Position numbers and translations under genes: made by a program | Assembly (NCBI GenBank): GCA_001600455.1 | Contig: BCKC01000006.1 | Coordinates: 2,232,001 to 2,296,000, forward strand | Reading direction: 5' to 3' | DNA length: 64,000 nucleotides | Origin: Endocalyx cinctus | Lineage: Eukaryota; Ascomycota; Sordariomycetes; Amphisphaeriales; Apiosporaceae | Shown here: in pieces, positions 1-13,700 of the stretch | Numbering within the stretch: position 1 is the stretch's first letter | How the letters are laid out: each line of letters opens with the position of its first letter | Notes under the pieces: generated by a model | Seen by the model: only the letters and a program-made list of their open reading frames with translations | The model's database searches: none | What the model was told of the DNA's origin: nothing

Positions 1-1060
1 CGGCAGGGAGCGCTGGCATGATCGCGTTATCTTGACCCGTCGTCTGAGTCGACGTCGAAGCCATTGATTTAGCCTTGAGTTGAGCTTGGGACTGCACTAG
101 TGCACCGTCGTTCCAAGGACTCTGTAGGACGTCTCTGGCTCTTCTCTGCCGGTTGGCGGCGGCGAGGTCTTCGAGGGCACTACGGTTAATATCAAGGAGT
201 GAATCATTTATTAGGCGCTTTCCTTTGTCAGTCAAGGACTGGATAGTTTGGTCTGTATCCTTGAGAAGTGGTGCTCTCCTCTTAGCGTTATTGGTCTCTG
301 TATCATCTGTGTCGGCGGCGGTTGCCTTTGAAAACGGGCGCTTAGTAGCACGACGCTTGGTTGTCGCCGGGGTTTTCTTTGATTTATTACCTTTAGCTGG
401 CGCTTTAGAAGACTCTGCTGGTTCGCTTCCGCTCATAATCATGGCCCTACGGTGCGGGAATAGAGATGGGCGTTTTGGGGGTAGTTCCGCCATCTTCGCT
501 GCCAAATCTAATTGCGGCACTGCTAAGGAGCTCGATGATAATGGAGCGGGGCCATTATTGTCCGAACGACTTGAAAATTGCGTCAACGATGCCTGAGAAG
601 AAGGTGCGGAGGCTGGCCGTTCTTGACTGACGGCCGTCACGTCGTCGATACCTGCTCTTTGGCGGATTGATCCCAGAGGCGAAAGTTGGTCTCTCAGGGG
701 AATCGCCCTCTCTCGACGGATACCGTTATAGATAGGAAGATAACCTCGTACTACCGGATAGCCTGATCGAGAATGATTAATTGAAATCAACTCAACCTTT
801 TAAATACCTGATTAAGATTCAGAGAAGGTAAGAAACGAGGGGTTTATACTCGACTGAAATTCTCCTCTCACAGATAACCCAGGCGAATAGCCAAAATCCG
901 AAGTATTACGTATCCCAGTTCCACCATCTATTGCATTATTATGTTGTATATGCTGTATGTGGTACTCACCTTGAAACTGAGAAGGCATGAAGGGGGATGC
1001 AGACGGCATTGGCTGATAGGTGGGTTGTGAGCCCTGAGAAAAAGGAGATTTTGGCTGCAT
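1..1060 (-). CDS. Unrecognised Ser/Pro-rich, probably nuclear protein (partial, 3' end off window)
   Basis: I do not recognise the family. My model has exon 1 at 970-1060 (start MQPKSPFSQGSQ) and exon 2 at 1-762, joined by an intron at 763-969 with a strong GTGAGTAC donor and a CAG acceptor; the phase-1 junction gives ...SQFQ-G-YPVVRG. Exon 2 stays open to the window edge, so about 284 residues are visible and the C-terminus is missing. The visible protein is low in complexity: Gln/Pro/Ser-rich at the N-terminus, then RRERAIPLRD, then a Lys/Arg-rich stretch around TTKRRATKRPF that looks like a nuclear localisation signal, followed by a more helical part (SLTDKGKRLINDSLLDINRS). A run of 26 CT units lies in the leader 14 nt before the ATG. 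A second donor (GTGAGA) inside exon 1 is possible, so the first junction is tentative. The gene is divergent from RSC9. Confidence 0.6.
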
Positions 1061-1070
1061 GATTATAATA

Positions 1071-1130
<60 letters not shown>

Positions 1131-2159
1131 GATTAGGTATTTGCTATAAGGACCTATTGATAATGGGTATAGAAAATATATAGAAATATGTTCATTCTGG
1201 AGGAATAATTCAACGGCTTTCTCTGGTCTGGTTGACGCTCATCATGCCACTCTAGATACTTAATACTCAGTAGTGGGTTTAAGATAGATATCCATGGATG
1301 TAGTAGATACAGACTGTGATATGACGAAAATGGATATTAGAGTCCTAATAATACCTAAACGACATAAAAGAATTTGGAGAATTTAAGGCTTCTAATATGT
1401 GAGAAGGATATTCACGAATGAAGTTGATTACCAAAGAGTTGACTACCTTTGTCTCTTGACGATATATTCACGGATATACTTGCCTCTATTGCCCTAAGAA
1501 AGTAGAGCGTGCTTACCTACTGTACACAGTAAATACTTAGGTTAGGTAGTCCTCACTCAATATGTGGTCCGTGCATTGTCACTTAGCTAAGAATTTTCTT
1601 ACGAGAAAAGACACTTACTGTGTACTGTGTAAGTAAAGCATAGATTACGCCGCCTGCCGTATTTGGACAGATTTTATTCTGCCAGTCCACATTCTATCAC
1701 CAAACGCGTGCGTGCACTGACATCGACCCGTAGACATCCATCGCATACATTCCTTAGTATTGATTTTCGCAAACCAGCGCGATAATGAGTCTTGTCTAAA
1801 TCGCAAGCTTATATTCTTCTTAATTATCAATTGCAAGCCGTAGCTTATATGTAAGTCTTATTCCTATACTCGTATATTCATCTTTTGATTCTCTATTATC
1901 AATTAAAATAAAATAAATATAAATATAAAGTTCGATAAACTAACACCTCAATATTCTTTTCAAAGAAAAAAAAAAGATCGTCGCGTTTCCTCTATTGATC
2001 AAAAAGTCTGCGACTACTATTGATATAGAGAAGCTTACCCCTCCGAAGCAAAGCGCATTCTTCGCGCAAATATACGAATTACGAAAAAAAAAAAAAAAGT
2101 TGCCTGTGTATATCAGATATTTCACTTCTCTGCCTCGAACCTAGAGAATCATCGTCATC
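1061..2159. other. Divergent intergenic region between the 1-1060 gene and RSC9
   Basis: No gene is supportable here. It holds the GA/CT microsatellite (1074-1125), an imperfect inverted repeat (arms near 1511-1536 and 1612-1640 sharing GTACACAGTAA) and A-rich runs just before the RSC9 start. It presumably contains both promoters; I see no clear TATA box or operator. Confidence 0.6.
1074..1125. repeat. (GA)26 dinucleotide microsatellite
   Basis: Uninterrupted GA/AG repeat of 52 bp. On the minus strand it is (CT)26 ending 14 nt before the start codon of the gene at 1060, so it almost certainly lies in that gene's 5' leader or core promoter. Confidence 0.97.
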
Positions 2160-5100
2160 ATGGCGCCGAATCGTGGTATTGGCACCAAGGATATCTACAT
2201 CCACGCTATCGATCGAACTCCCGAATATATCAACTTCATCGAAAACTTACAAACTTTTCACAAAGGTCGTGGAACCAGCTTCGAACCCGAGCCACGGCTG
2301 GGTACTATGTATGGACATGTCAGCGTCGACCTCTTCAAATTATATAAATCCGTAGTTGACAAGGGCGGTTACGATGAGATGAGCAAAGTTCAGAAATCAT
2401 GGGGTAGCCTCGCTCAAGAATTAGGCATGCACTTTAGTGATAACAAGGCCTCTGGACAATTATCCTTCCAGCTCAAGTCGCTGTTTTATAAATACTTGGC
2501 TGCTTTCTGGGTCAAAGATCGGTACGGTAAGCCTCCTCCGCCTAAGGAAATTCTTGAGGACATATCATGCGCCAGTAGACATGGTCCTGTCCTCGAACGT
2601 AACCCGGAGAACTTCAAACCACCCAAGGGCGAAGATACTCCCACTAGAGAGATGATCCAGCTCGATGGCACTCCCACGTCCGGGAACAGAGCTTCTGGAC
2701 GATTGCGGGAGGCTCCCCCTCAGCGAGTCCCCTTTCAGCCCGAGACCGGTTCCAGTCGACAGACTAGACACGCATCTTCGCATCATAACACACCCACCCC
2801 TAATAACGCTCATAACGGACCGAACGCTCACATACAACACAATCATCATCTCCCTCCGCATATCCCCCATCACCATCAGCATACGAATCCTCTCCATCTC
2901 ATTCAAGCCCACCAGGCCTCCTTACGAGGTGCTCGTTACAGTCCTCCGGTAAACTCGGAGAATGCTTCGCGCCTAACAGAAGCTTTCGAACCGCGCAAGC
3001 TCATATCTGTCCCTCTTCGGCCGGTGAATACGCCCGGAAACAACCCGGCCGAATATGCGAAGCAACAGCGCTTGCAGCGGATGCAAGGTGCAGCTCTACC
3101 CGATCCACAGGCGCCGAATCGCATGATTCTACCCGGTTGTAAGTACCTTGATTTAATTTTACTGTCTTTATTTGTGCTATTCTGTTGCTAATATTTCATA
3201 AGATCAATGGGACGGGCCGAATATTTACACTCGATGCCTTCAGGCCCTTCGCTCTGGTATTAGAGAAGAGCAGGCCTTCGCCCTGAATCACCTAGTTAAG
3301 ATATCTTACGAACGTGGTGATAAATACAAGTTCGAGTCTTTTCTTGGATTAGCAGAAGGCCTTATCGAGAAAGCTTTGGAAATAGGTAGCCTCTTCTACG
3401 ACGTCGATTGGCAAATTTCCTACAACGTCAGTCAGGATACTACAGATATCGCGGTTCTTGATGGGCTAAACGGTACTTCCGACATCATTGAGCGTATTGA
3501 GAGGCTTTCGGAGCAAGTCATTCTGGACCACATGCAGCCATCAAGCTTTGCAGATCATCTGTTACGGATTACCGAAGCAATTCTCACCATCCGCAATATG
3601 GTCATGCTAACGGAAAACGCCATCTACATGGCTGAAGTTTTACCGCTAAGAGACTTGATATGTATTATTCTGCACCTGCCTAACCTAGAGATGCTCGTAG
3701 AGGTCAAACACTTCGCTTTAGAGATTGCGGAGCAGGTCACGCCCTACCTCGTCTTGGAATCCAATGATCCGCTCTATCGGATGCTATTGTCGCAACTTCA
3801 CTCTTCCGACCGCGGAACAATACTTACGGCGTTGCGTGCCATCACTCGCATATCGATGAACCTAGAGGCCACAAATAAATTGCAACGAGTGCCTGACACG
3901 GTTTTGCAAAACATTATTCACTGGCTTCTTCTTAACGACGAGGAACTCATGGACGCCTGTTTAGACTTCTTCTATCAATACACAGCCGTCGTGCCTAATA
4001 TCGAATGTTTACTCAAGGCTGTCGATATGGAACACGTGATTCAGCATCTCGTAAGACTGTTGACACATGGCGCGAAGCGTACGAAAGATGATAAGATCCT
4101 CGAGCCCGAGAAAAAGTCGCCATGCACTGAAGAGGTCGTTCCTTTGCCCCAGGATCTTCAAGACAGACTCTCGGGTACTGACGAACCACAGAGATGCACC
4201 CATTGGCTGCAGACTCTTTTCGAGGAGGATGCAGAGTCCCATATTACCCAAATTGCTATATGGCAAGCTTACCAGAGCTCGTTCGGAGGTCTGCCCTCGG
4301 GTCCGAGAAACATGCTTAGCGCGGCCGATTTCATTAGAAATGTCAGCCATGTCTTCAAGAATGCCCGTGCCCAAATAATAAGGGGGCCTGGCGAAGCTCA
4401 CCGGTTTATCATTGAAGGGATTCGAGCGCGCACGATACCCATCCATTACGAGACCCACGTCGAGTATCTCCGATGCAAATGGGTGACTGCTAGAAGTCCA
4501 TTTCCCAGAACATGTAATCAATGCTTCCTCCCTGGCGAGAAGATGTGGCATCACATCTTGACTGCTCACCTTGGCGTCGTCCTTGGTGAAGAGGGCAAAG
4601 TCAACAATACCGAGGTAGAGAAATCGTGCGACTGGGCTGATTGCGTCAAATATCCTCAGCCGACTAAGATGAAGCTTTCGGAGCTCACTCGCCATATCAA
4701 GACACACGTCGTAGCTACACAGAAGCACCCACACGCGGACGGGGCATCGCCACAGGAGTCTCAGCCGGCGGCAAAGAGGCAGAGACGTTCCTCATTCGTG
4801 ACCCCTGCTAAGACGATGAATTGGTCTTGGGTACAGACCATGTGCACGCGCGACGAGCGGAACCCCAAGATAGAGCAGGCAGCCGGCATACCCCTCAGCG
4901 CGGTGCTCGTACTGCGCAACATCGCTCGTAACGTAGTCAAGACGGAAGCCGAGGAGGAGCTTCTCAAGAAGCACGAGATGGGCGGCGAAGGCGGTGGCTG
5001 GAACGAGAGACTCTTCCGGCCAGTCATGCCCCGCTTATTTGAAATCATGGCTGAAAATAAGCTCATGGTAAGTTCAGTTTTTTTTTTTTTTTTTCGTCCG

Positions 5101-5211
5101 TTTATATTTGTCTCGTACCTTTGTCCTTTCGAATGAATGCTAATCTTGTATTCCCCTGTTTAGTCTGGTTATATTACATCTCTCCTGCAGCTCGTTCAGG
5201 ATGAATCTTGA
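2160..5211 (+). CDS. rsc9: Rsc9-like subunit of the RSC/SWI-SNF chromatin remodelling complex (ARID + RFX-type domains)
   Basis: Three exons: 2160-3138, 3203-5067 and 5164-5211, giving 963 aa with all phases consistent. Intron 1 has GTAAGTAC and a TAAG acceptor. Intron 2 carries a T17 run, and exon 3 encodes the short end SGYITSLLQLVQDES. The N-terminal ~125 residues are an ARID-type domain (FIENLQTFHKGRG, then VVDKGGYDEM). A His/Asn-rich linker follows (about residues 225-265), then helical repeats (about 385-600). An RFX-type winged helix lies near 667-745 (ITQIAIWQAYQSSFG), followed by Cys/His pairs resembling two zinc fingers (CNQC...HH; CDWADC...HIKTH). This order matches fungal Rsc9 and animal ARID2/BAF200 (family knowledge). 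The role inferred is nucleosome remodelling and DNA targeting in the nucleus. The ATG sits after an A-rich leader, and the MAPNRGIGTKDIYIHAIDRT start is typical of fungal orthologues. Confidence 0.93.
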
Positions 5212-6734
5212 GTCAATATTGCGGATTTCGTCTTCTCACGCTATATATGTGTGTGAGCATAATCATGGGAAGAACCGAAATATCCATCAGCGGAAGCAAA
5301 TCAGGTTTTACCTTACGAAACCAAAAAGCAACCTAGACGTCAATTACTATTTTCAGGCATGGACATGTCATCTTTCTACCTTTCTCAGAGTGTAGAAAAG
5401 GCGAAGAGAATGATGTATATGGAGAGATCGCAACGTGACAACTACAACAGCTAACGGTCTTCTTTCCTCCAGAACCACGGTAGGAAGCTGAACAGCAAGG
5501 AAAAGCAGAAAGAACACAAAAAAACTGTATAACACCACTATACAATACGTAACCTGTTTACTACGTACTCGGAAATACCCCTTAAAATCAGATAGGCGTT
5601 ATGTTTTTTTAAACTCTCTTTCGTCCTCTCTATTTTTAATTTTCGGTATATTGTTTATTTTTCCCCCTTTCTTTTATTCTTTTTATTCTTTAATGGAGCA
5701 GACGGGATGGAACAAACAACAAATGCCGGAAACGAGAGTCAAACGATGGAGGTAAGGGAAAGGGGAGGAGTCAAGATTAAGGAAATTTTGCGCTTGCGTT
5801 GAATAAGACAAGAAGAAGAAAAAAATATGAATAAAGAAACAGTTTAAAAAAAAAAAAAAAGGTCGAAATAGCTTAATACTTAATTTGCCTATACCTAAAA
5901 ACTACACGTTCCAAGGAAACTTGTAGATAAAAAGGGATGGTGAACAAATGGTATCCGATCTAGATTTGACTGAATGTGTACGCATGTATGTATGTAATTA
6001 TTAGAGATCAGGTCAGAAATAATACAGATATCAGTGGAAATGGGAGATGGGGGTCTGCGTCCCCAATCTCCCGGTAAAGAGAAATAAAGATATCGAAGGA
6101 AAAAAAAATAGTAAAAATTGAAACTTTGTCTCGCAGGTGACTCTTGTATTAGAATGTCTTGAATATCATCAATTCCGTCTTGACCTAGAGAACACGCGAT
6201 ATTCAAAGACACAACTGAAAATACACCACTTAATATATATTATAAACGCGAGCAAGTTTTATTTTCATATCAATGATGGTTTATTTTAGGTATCTAGGTC
6301 AAATAATGCCTATAGTACTACTATGGAATTTTTGTGTATACCTGTCTCATGAGAATAGACGAATGAGAAGACGTTTTTTTTTTTCTTTTTTTCTTTCTAG
6401 GAAAAAAAGTACGGTGCTTTTCTATGCGCCACCGGGTTTTCTGAATGATTTGTTTAATACTTTTTATTTTTTATTTTGTGCTTTTTCCTGTCCGTGGCCA
6501 TATGAGTGAAATTTTGTCTTTTTAAGAACACCCGCCCTATTCGTTTAAGAGTACATGAGGATCGCGTCATGCTACTCTCTTCATCTTCTCTTATTCGATT
6601 TCCGTTTTCCTACCAACCCGCTCGTCGTACGCACAGAAGCGCGATAACAAGCTCCTTGTGACTCACCATCGTCCATTCAAGTCACTGGCGGATATAAGGC
6701 CGACGTAACCGGTTTGACCTCGCGGGCGAGGTCT
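5212..6734. other. Tail-to-tail intergenic region, RSC9 / vigilin
   Basis: About 1.5 kb holding both 3' UTRs. It contains A- and T-runs (for example near 5845 and 6378) and no reading frame with coding character. I see no RNA gene. Confidence 0.6.
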
Positions 6735-9700
6735 CTATTCTCGTCTCGAAGCCAAGCCTTCACGTACAGCTTCAAGAATCAGGTTCTTCGCCTTCTCGCA
6801 GCCGGCAGCGGAACCTAGTATCTCGATAGCTTCGTCTCTAGCCTCGGCACGTGGGACGTTGATCTTGCATCCGCTTTGTTTGCGAATCGAGTTCACCTTC
6901 GAGCCACCCTGGCCAATAACGTAGCGGTAGGTAGAAGGGTCTGGGAGCACGAGATATCCGGTAGCGCCGCTCTTCTGCGCCTGCTCGAGAGCCGACATGA
7001 TGGTTTTCTTAGCCTTCTCGATGTTCTCCTGGTTACCCCTCAGTACCCAGGGAATATCGCCAGTCTCGTCAGATGTGCTTTCGACAACATTCCACGAGTG
7101 GGCATCGGCAGTCGCGTCAACGTCGTCCGTAATCAAGGGAAGTACGCCGTTGTTAGCCCGTACACCCGCGGGCTTCGCCGGCTTGGGAGGGAGGGCGTGA
7201 CCGGCATGGTCGACCGTGATCTTGTGGTCGTTGCGCAGTTTTCGGAAGAACTGACCATTGTCAGACATGGCGTGGTGGTACTTTCGTGGAATTTGAAGCG
7301 TCTCGCCCTGTTGCTCCTTTACCAAAGCAGAGATATGCTCCTTGGCTTTCTCAACATCGGCAGGCAGACCAACTAGTTTCACTCCAGTTGAGCCACTTCC
7401 CTGGCGAGGGATGTCGATCGAAACCTTGAGCTGAGTCTCGAGCTGACGTTTAGCTTCACCACCGCGACCGATCAACGAACGATGCTTTTCAATAGGAACA
7501 TCGAGTGTCTCGGTCACCTGACTAGCTCGCTCCAGGACCATGGCCTCGATCGCGGCGATAATCTTGTCGACAACGTCCTGTCGGCCCTCAACCTTGATAC
7601 CGTTTCCATCCACGTCTTGCTTGGGGAACTGCACAACGCGCGCCTGGAGCCTTCTGTCTTCTGGTCCACCGGCTTTGATCACGATGTCACGGAGAGTAGA
7701 ACCTGGCAAGAAGTTAGTAACAGAAAAGCAGGTTATGCGTCGTATTATGATTGGTTACTTACCACCAGGACCAATCAAATTCTTGTGCCATTTCCGGTCC
7801 ACTTCTACCGTCTTCGAAACAGTATCGTCAAAGATTGCTCGTTTCTCCTCGATGAGCTTCTTGGCATCGGCAACTTGAGTCTTAGTACCCTTGATCTGAA
7901 TTTCAACCATGGTATTCTCGGCTTCACCACGCTCGCTAGGAATGTCGATCTTGGCTCCAGTGATTTGTCGAAGTTCGTCCATGGCAGAACCGCCGGAACC
8001 GATAAGAGAAGGAAGCTGCTTCTGTTGAACTGTCACGGTACCTGTGAAAGAAGTGTCTTTGAGGTACTGGAAGAGCGAGAAAATTTCGTCGCGAGCCTCA
8101 TCAGCACCCTTTTTAGGACCTCGAATGGTAACTTCATCGGGACCCTGCTGTCGACGTGGCTTACCAGCCTCGCTGGTAATATCAGCAACGGACTCGTCGT
8201 CTTTTCCTGACTTGGCAGTCCTAGGGAAGTTGATGTGGACACCGTATCGATTCTGGAGACGATGGATCTGGCCACCTTGGGCTCCGATAAGTTCACGGTG
8301 ATATTTGGGTTCGATTTTGAGCGTGTGAGTGGTCTCGTCTGCCCATTGCTTGCCCAAGGATATAATGTGCGATTTGGCCCTTTCAGCTTTGGCTTGGGGA
8401 CCCTTGAGCTCAACCTCACCATTCTGAACCTGAATGTCAACATCAAACTTCTCGCGAAGCTCATTGATATGGCTACCTCCTTTTCCAATGAGGTGGTTGG
8501 CAAACTTCTGCGGGAAGTCGAACTTCATCGTAAATCCACGCTCCTTCTCATCCTCTTTCTCCTGCTCAACGAAAGCCCTGGACTTGTCTGACAGCGACTT
8601 CACGCTGGAGGCAGGTCCACGCATCGTAACAGTAGTACCTTTAACACTGACACGGACAGGAATATCGCCGACAGCACGGGTGGTGGCATCCTGTTCTTTC
8701 TTAATGAATCTCCGTAGTTTGTCTTGGTACCTGTAGGAAAGTTAGCAAACTTGCAACAAGAAATTAATAGGAATGATTCATCAACGTTAAAACGTACTTG
8801 AGGGGTACTTCTAAGGAAACAGACTCAATCTTTTCCTGTTTGTTGATCAAGTCTAGGATATGTTTCCGAGCATTAGAGAGACCTTGCTGGAAAGATGCGA
8901 GTTCCGCGGCCGTAGGGGCCTTCTGCGGAATTTGGTATGAACTAGCAGAGTTGTCTGCACCCTCATACACCAAAAGTACGGGATAATCGGTTTCCGATGC
9001 TTCTGGCACGACCACATGCACACCAAAGTCATTCTGCACCTTGGGTCTAATGTCGCTTCTCAGGAATGAGTAAAAGAAAGGATCAACCGGAACAGTAGTC
9101 AACCGGGACGGCGGGTGACTGTTCACAATAGAACTCATCTCCTTTTGCGCCTTCAGCGCATTCTTGCCCTCCCGACCGTAGAATTCCCAGGGGCTAACCG
9201 TACCCGAGGAAAACGGGGTGTTGATGTGGATCTTGTAGAAATCCTCCATCCGCTCGATCTCTCTCCGTTGTCGGAGATAACGGGAGAGGTCTCGTGTGTA
9301 GGCTGGGGCACTGCCTGAGACATGCTTGTGATGCTTCGCTACATCAAAAGGATATGAAGGCACTGAGCTGGCCAATTCCATAGCCTTGTCAAGACCATTA
9401 GAAAGATCGTCAGCTCGGCCAACAATAGTGACAGTCTTATTGCCGGGTTCGTTGGGCAAGATGACAACACAGTTGGTATCGGCGAAGAATTCATCGGAGG
9501 GGACTCCTCGTTCTCCAATAATAAATTGGTGAGCACCCTGAGGAATATCGCACTGATCAATTTCAAGCAGGTTCTGAAGTTCCGCAACACGACGCTCAAT
9601 TTCAGATCTCGCGCTTTGAACCGCAGCACGATCACCGGCCAACTGAATATGGTTGTCGTTAACGGTTGGCTTGAACGTGGGTCGCTGTCCGGGTTCAGGG

Positions 9701-10792
9701 ACACGAGGAACAGGGTGAGACCAGGGCAGATGAGGCGGGATGCGCAGTTGCACACCATGGTCCGATTCTAACGCGTTCGCTAAGCTATTGTTGGGGCCGG
9801 CAATGAAAGGGTAGAATTCGGCGGGGATGGTCTTTAGCTTAGTACTGAGATTGGCCGATCGTTCTCCGGCAATTTTGTTAATAGCATCACGCGCTAGGGC
9901 AGCCGAAACGGCATTGCCTTCGACAATAACGTCAATCAAAGCATCGTCATCTTCGTCCAGGGAAGCTCCCTCGTCGCCCTTCGGAAGCTGTACCCTTGCA
10001 CCTGATTTCTCCTGGATAGTTTTGATCGTAGAGCCACCTTTGCCGATGATATGGGCCCTGACAGACTGGGGAATGGGGACTTTGATGGAAGTCTAAGCAA
10101 TTCCAGGGGTTAGCAAAGTTTATGTGTGAGAAATAAAAACCAAGGCCAAAAAATCTAAAAGTTGATCTTACCTTAACACCAATCTGTTGCACAAGATCGC
10201 GAAGGGCCTGTTGAGCCTTGTCCTGAGGACCGGTGGCTTCAAACTTCAGGTGGCCGCTTGGAGCTGGGACCATGGAAATAACGGCACGAGACTTGCGGTT
10301 AATGTCCTTGACAATGTCAGGAATGGGGCGCTTGAGCTGGTTACGAGGAAGTATGTAACGAGACTCCAACAGAACGCTCTCAACGTTGCGGCCAGGTATA
10401 GACATAGCGGGAGCGACTCCTTTCGGGGTAGAGACACCAGAGACCGGAGTGGAAGTTCGAGGAGTACCATTGGCCGACCACGAGGTTCCATTTGCCTTGC
10501 CGTTGGCACCACCCTTAGCACCACCCCAGATGGGAGGGAGGTTGTTCTTCGCGGTAGTCTTAGGAACGCCGAGTTCGGGGAAGGCTTCGTGAGATTGGGT
10601 GTCGAGGGTAGTAGGTGCCTTGGCAGGTTGTTTTCCAGCAGCCTTCGCCGACATGTTCTGACCCCAGGTAGAATCATCGGCGTTGGAGGATTTTAGATCT
10701 TCATCAGGAACATCCTCGACGGTAGCATGGAGGGAGTTTTCGGCATGCTGTTGCATGAGCCGCTCAGCAGCAGAAGGAGTCTCAGTAGCCAT
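6735..10792 (-). CDS. scp160: Multi-KH-domain RNA-binding protein, vigilin/Scp160 family
   Basis: Four exons in coding order: 10172-10792, 8798-10092, 7763-8730 and 6735-7702. They give 1283 aa, with introns of 79, 67 and 60 nt that have GTAAG or GTACG donors and GCTAAC branch points. The first ~150 residues are low complexity (WGQNMSAKAAGKQPAKAP). A degenerate KH-like segment follows, then a long series of KH domains. Clear GxxG loops are IIGKGGST, LIGKGGSH, LIGAQGGQ, LIGSGGSA, LIGPGGST, LIGRGGEA and VIGQGGSK; others (FIAGPNNS, FIIGERGV) are degenerate. Length and layout match yeast Scp160 (about 1220 aa) and animal vigilin. Family knowledge: these proteins bind polysomal mRNA at the ER and affect translation and ploidy maintenance. 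The third intron splits the GPGG loop of one KH domain. The gene is convergent with RSC9 and divergent from the Ste20 gene across a very long spacer. Confidence 0.94.
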
Positions 10793-13700
10793 TTTGACAC
10801 AAAAAGTATTAACCGATAGGCGAGAAGCGGTAGGCCGGAAGGAGGTTGTCGGTGAGTAGGAAAAACCAGTGTTAAATATCTATTATCACAATAGATATAG
10901 CAGGTACGGATATGAAATAGCTAGAGAGAATAAAAAAGAGTAATTAGTTAAGAAGGGAGAGACTAAGAACTCTCGGAGATAGGGTTGCGGGAAAAAAAAA
11001 AGAGAGAGGGAGAGAAGAAAAAAGGGTGTAAAAGGAGTGATACTATGTGGTAAGGTAAAAGGAGGAAAGAAGGTTTAGTGGTATTTGGGACTGGTAAACT
11101 TACATTGTATAATACAAGAGACCACGTAATAAGTGAATCTCAAGCTTCAGCAATCACAATGAATGCTGTTAAAAACTATGGTAATGGGGAATAAAACCAA
11201 TTACCCTAGGTAGACCAGAGAGAATTACACACTTGGATGGTGACACCGGGAGACAGAGACTGTGGGGAGAATGAGGTAGCTTTAGGACAAGCTAGAACAT
11301 ATTGTAGGAATTGAATAACTGATTTTAATCTTTTTTTTTTATCAATTGATAGGTAAATTTAATAGAAGATGAATAAGAGAACAGAAGAAGAATTATGTCA
11401 AATACAGAAATAGAAAATGAAGATTTAGATGGGAGGAATAAAACGTAAGTGAGTACGTGTAAAGTAGGTATGGAAGTAGGTAATGATAGGTCTAAGGTGA
11501 TAGGTTAGTTGGTGATGGTATTGAATGAACACGATATCAGTAATCATGTAACCTGGCACCTGGTAAGTTTTTTTTTTTTTTTTTGGTCTTACTTATTATG
11601 TTACCTAATACGCATAGAAGGGTCTGAGGGTTTGATGTGGAAGATTCTCAATCCTTCAAGAAACAAAATACAAAGTAAGGAAAAAGTAAAAGATCCCTTG
11701 TCTATAATAGATGCGACGCTAGAAAAAAAAAATATGATTTGACCAATTCAAAGATTTGGTTGAGGAACTGTCCCAATTACTCGCCCCAGAGATCCACCAG
11801 AAGGGTAATTTTTAGTATGCATGCAGCAAACCTTAACCCCTAAAAGCTAGAACTATACATAGTACTACCTTGTACTGTAAGCTGTAGATTATTCACTATA
11901 CTACACTAAATTATACCGCACCAAAACCAAAATATACATAATATCTAAGCAGCTAGGTACCTACATAGTAATTACTGTTTATATTTAAAAAACTTATTTA
12001 AGAGCTCTTTGCCCCGCAGCCCCGCAGAGAGAGAATTGGGGCAAGTTGGAGATCATCAGCCACTTATTAGATAAGCATCAAATAACCCTACAAGATAGGG
12101 CTACTAAGGTTCCTACCCCGTGGAACCTCACCTACTTAAAATTTCCCATATAATATTATTATCAGCTTGTAGTTCAAAAGGAATTCATTTATCACATTTC
12201 ATATTCTAGAAACTACCTAGGCAGCTAGGTTACCCCATTAACTCCCCGAGGTTCATGGTAACGATAATCTGTATATATTATTCAACACTTTCCTCGTCAG
12301 AAATAAGCCAACTACTTAAGTAACTACCTCCTACGTAGTTGGATCCATGGATCTAGGGAGCAAGCACCCGTGGACATAAGCAAACAAACCCTTAGCCCTG
12401 GAGGGCCCAGGGATCGAATGAACATGGTCTCGTGTGATTACCATGTTCGTAGCACAAATCGTGGAATGACATGTGTAACTCGAAATGCGGTTACTCTATA
12501 CCATATGTATGTACTAACTTAAAGGAAAGAACCCTTCCAGTAATACATGATGATTATCATAATGCTAGGGAGCGATAACATCATCTTACAGCACTTTATG
12601 AACACATGACCAGGAAAAGTATCCAATTTCCAAAGCTTCACCTCCAATCCAACCTTTATATTCTCTGGATCCATGGCCCCGGGGATACGTCAACAGGAAT
12701 TTGTCACGAGACCGGTGTGATATCCCGCCAAAACTGTTATGTCGTGAGATATTTCTGTATCAATATAGCTATAAGATATGAAGGGGGGGTTTAAAAAAAA
12801 AATACCATCATTCGATGTAGCAACTTCCAGTGAAGAACCTTCTAGCCTGGGATCGACCAGGTCATATGTTCTTGTTAAGGTTTTAGCAGAAAACGGGCTA
12901 CAGTCCACTTCTACCCAACAATCTCTTTTTCACGCAGTCCTTCTCATTATCTAGTATTTCTTCGTCGTGTTTAGCTACTGATACTGAGTAAGTGCTAGGT
13001 ATGCAAGAGCAGCAAAAAGAGTTTAACATACTCCGAATCTTCACGCATATAAAAGGGGTATTTGACATGCTATGCCACTCTCACCGTATTGGGATTTTGC
13101 GTGTTTCAGTCTCAGTCATCGCGTATAGAAGATCTTCTAATCCCATTATCTCGAGCATGCCACCTTGATCATGAGCATCATCGAATCTGCTCTTAATCAT
13201 CCGACGGGGCTTTGGTCTAGAGTACTCTGGACAGATTTGTGTGAGAATAAGACTGGAGTAGTTCAGAGATAATGAATCGGTTTTTTTTTTCTCCCAACTA
13301 CTTCGCGCGTAGCGTCGCATATGTGGTCGCCGACCAGTTTCAAGTCTTAGTCAATACTCAATAAAGAAGCTGCATTAGCAATATATAAGAAACACACGGT
13401 TATAACTTCTGTTGAAGAACTTATAGGGCAAACCCGCTCCTAACCCTTTCTCGGCTATACCTTAAATGTTGAATCGTGGTTTTGTTTTGTTTTTTTTCGC
13501 TCATATTTGATGATCAAGTAAGCCACCTCTGATGTGGAAAAAGACTAGTGTCAGAAAGTTGCAACCTCGATTGGTCTTACTTGCATCTGGGCTGAGACGC
13601 ATATCTCATGGTCGGACCATCGTTATCGGGAATGTAAACAGTAAAGAATATAGACTAAACAATACCATATAACGCTAGGGAAAAGAAGACGAAGAAAAAG

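Noticed and set aside
153..596. 147-codon plus-strand open frame near the left edge
   Set aside because: It is antisense to a clearly protein-like minus-strand exon (1-762) that stays open to the window edge and has better composition.
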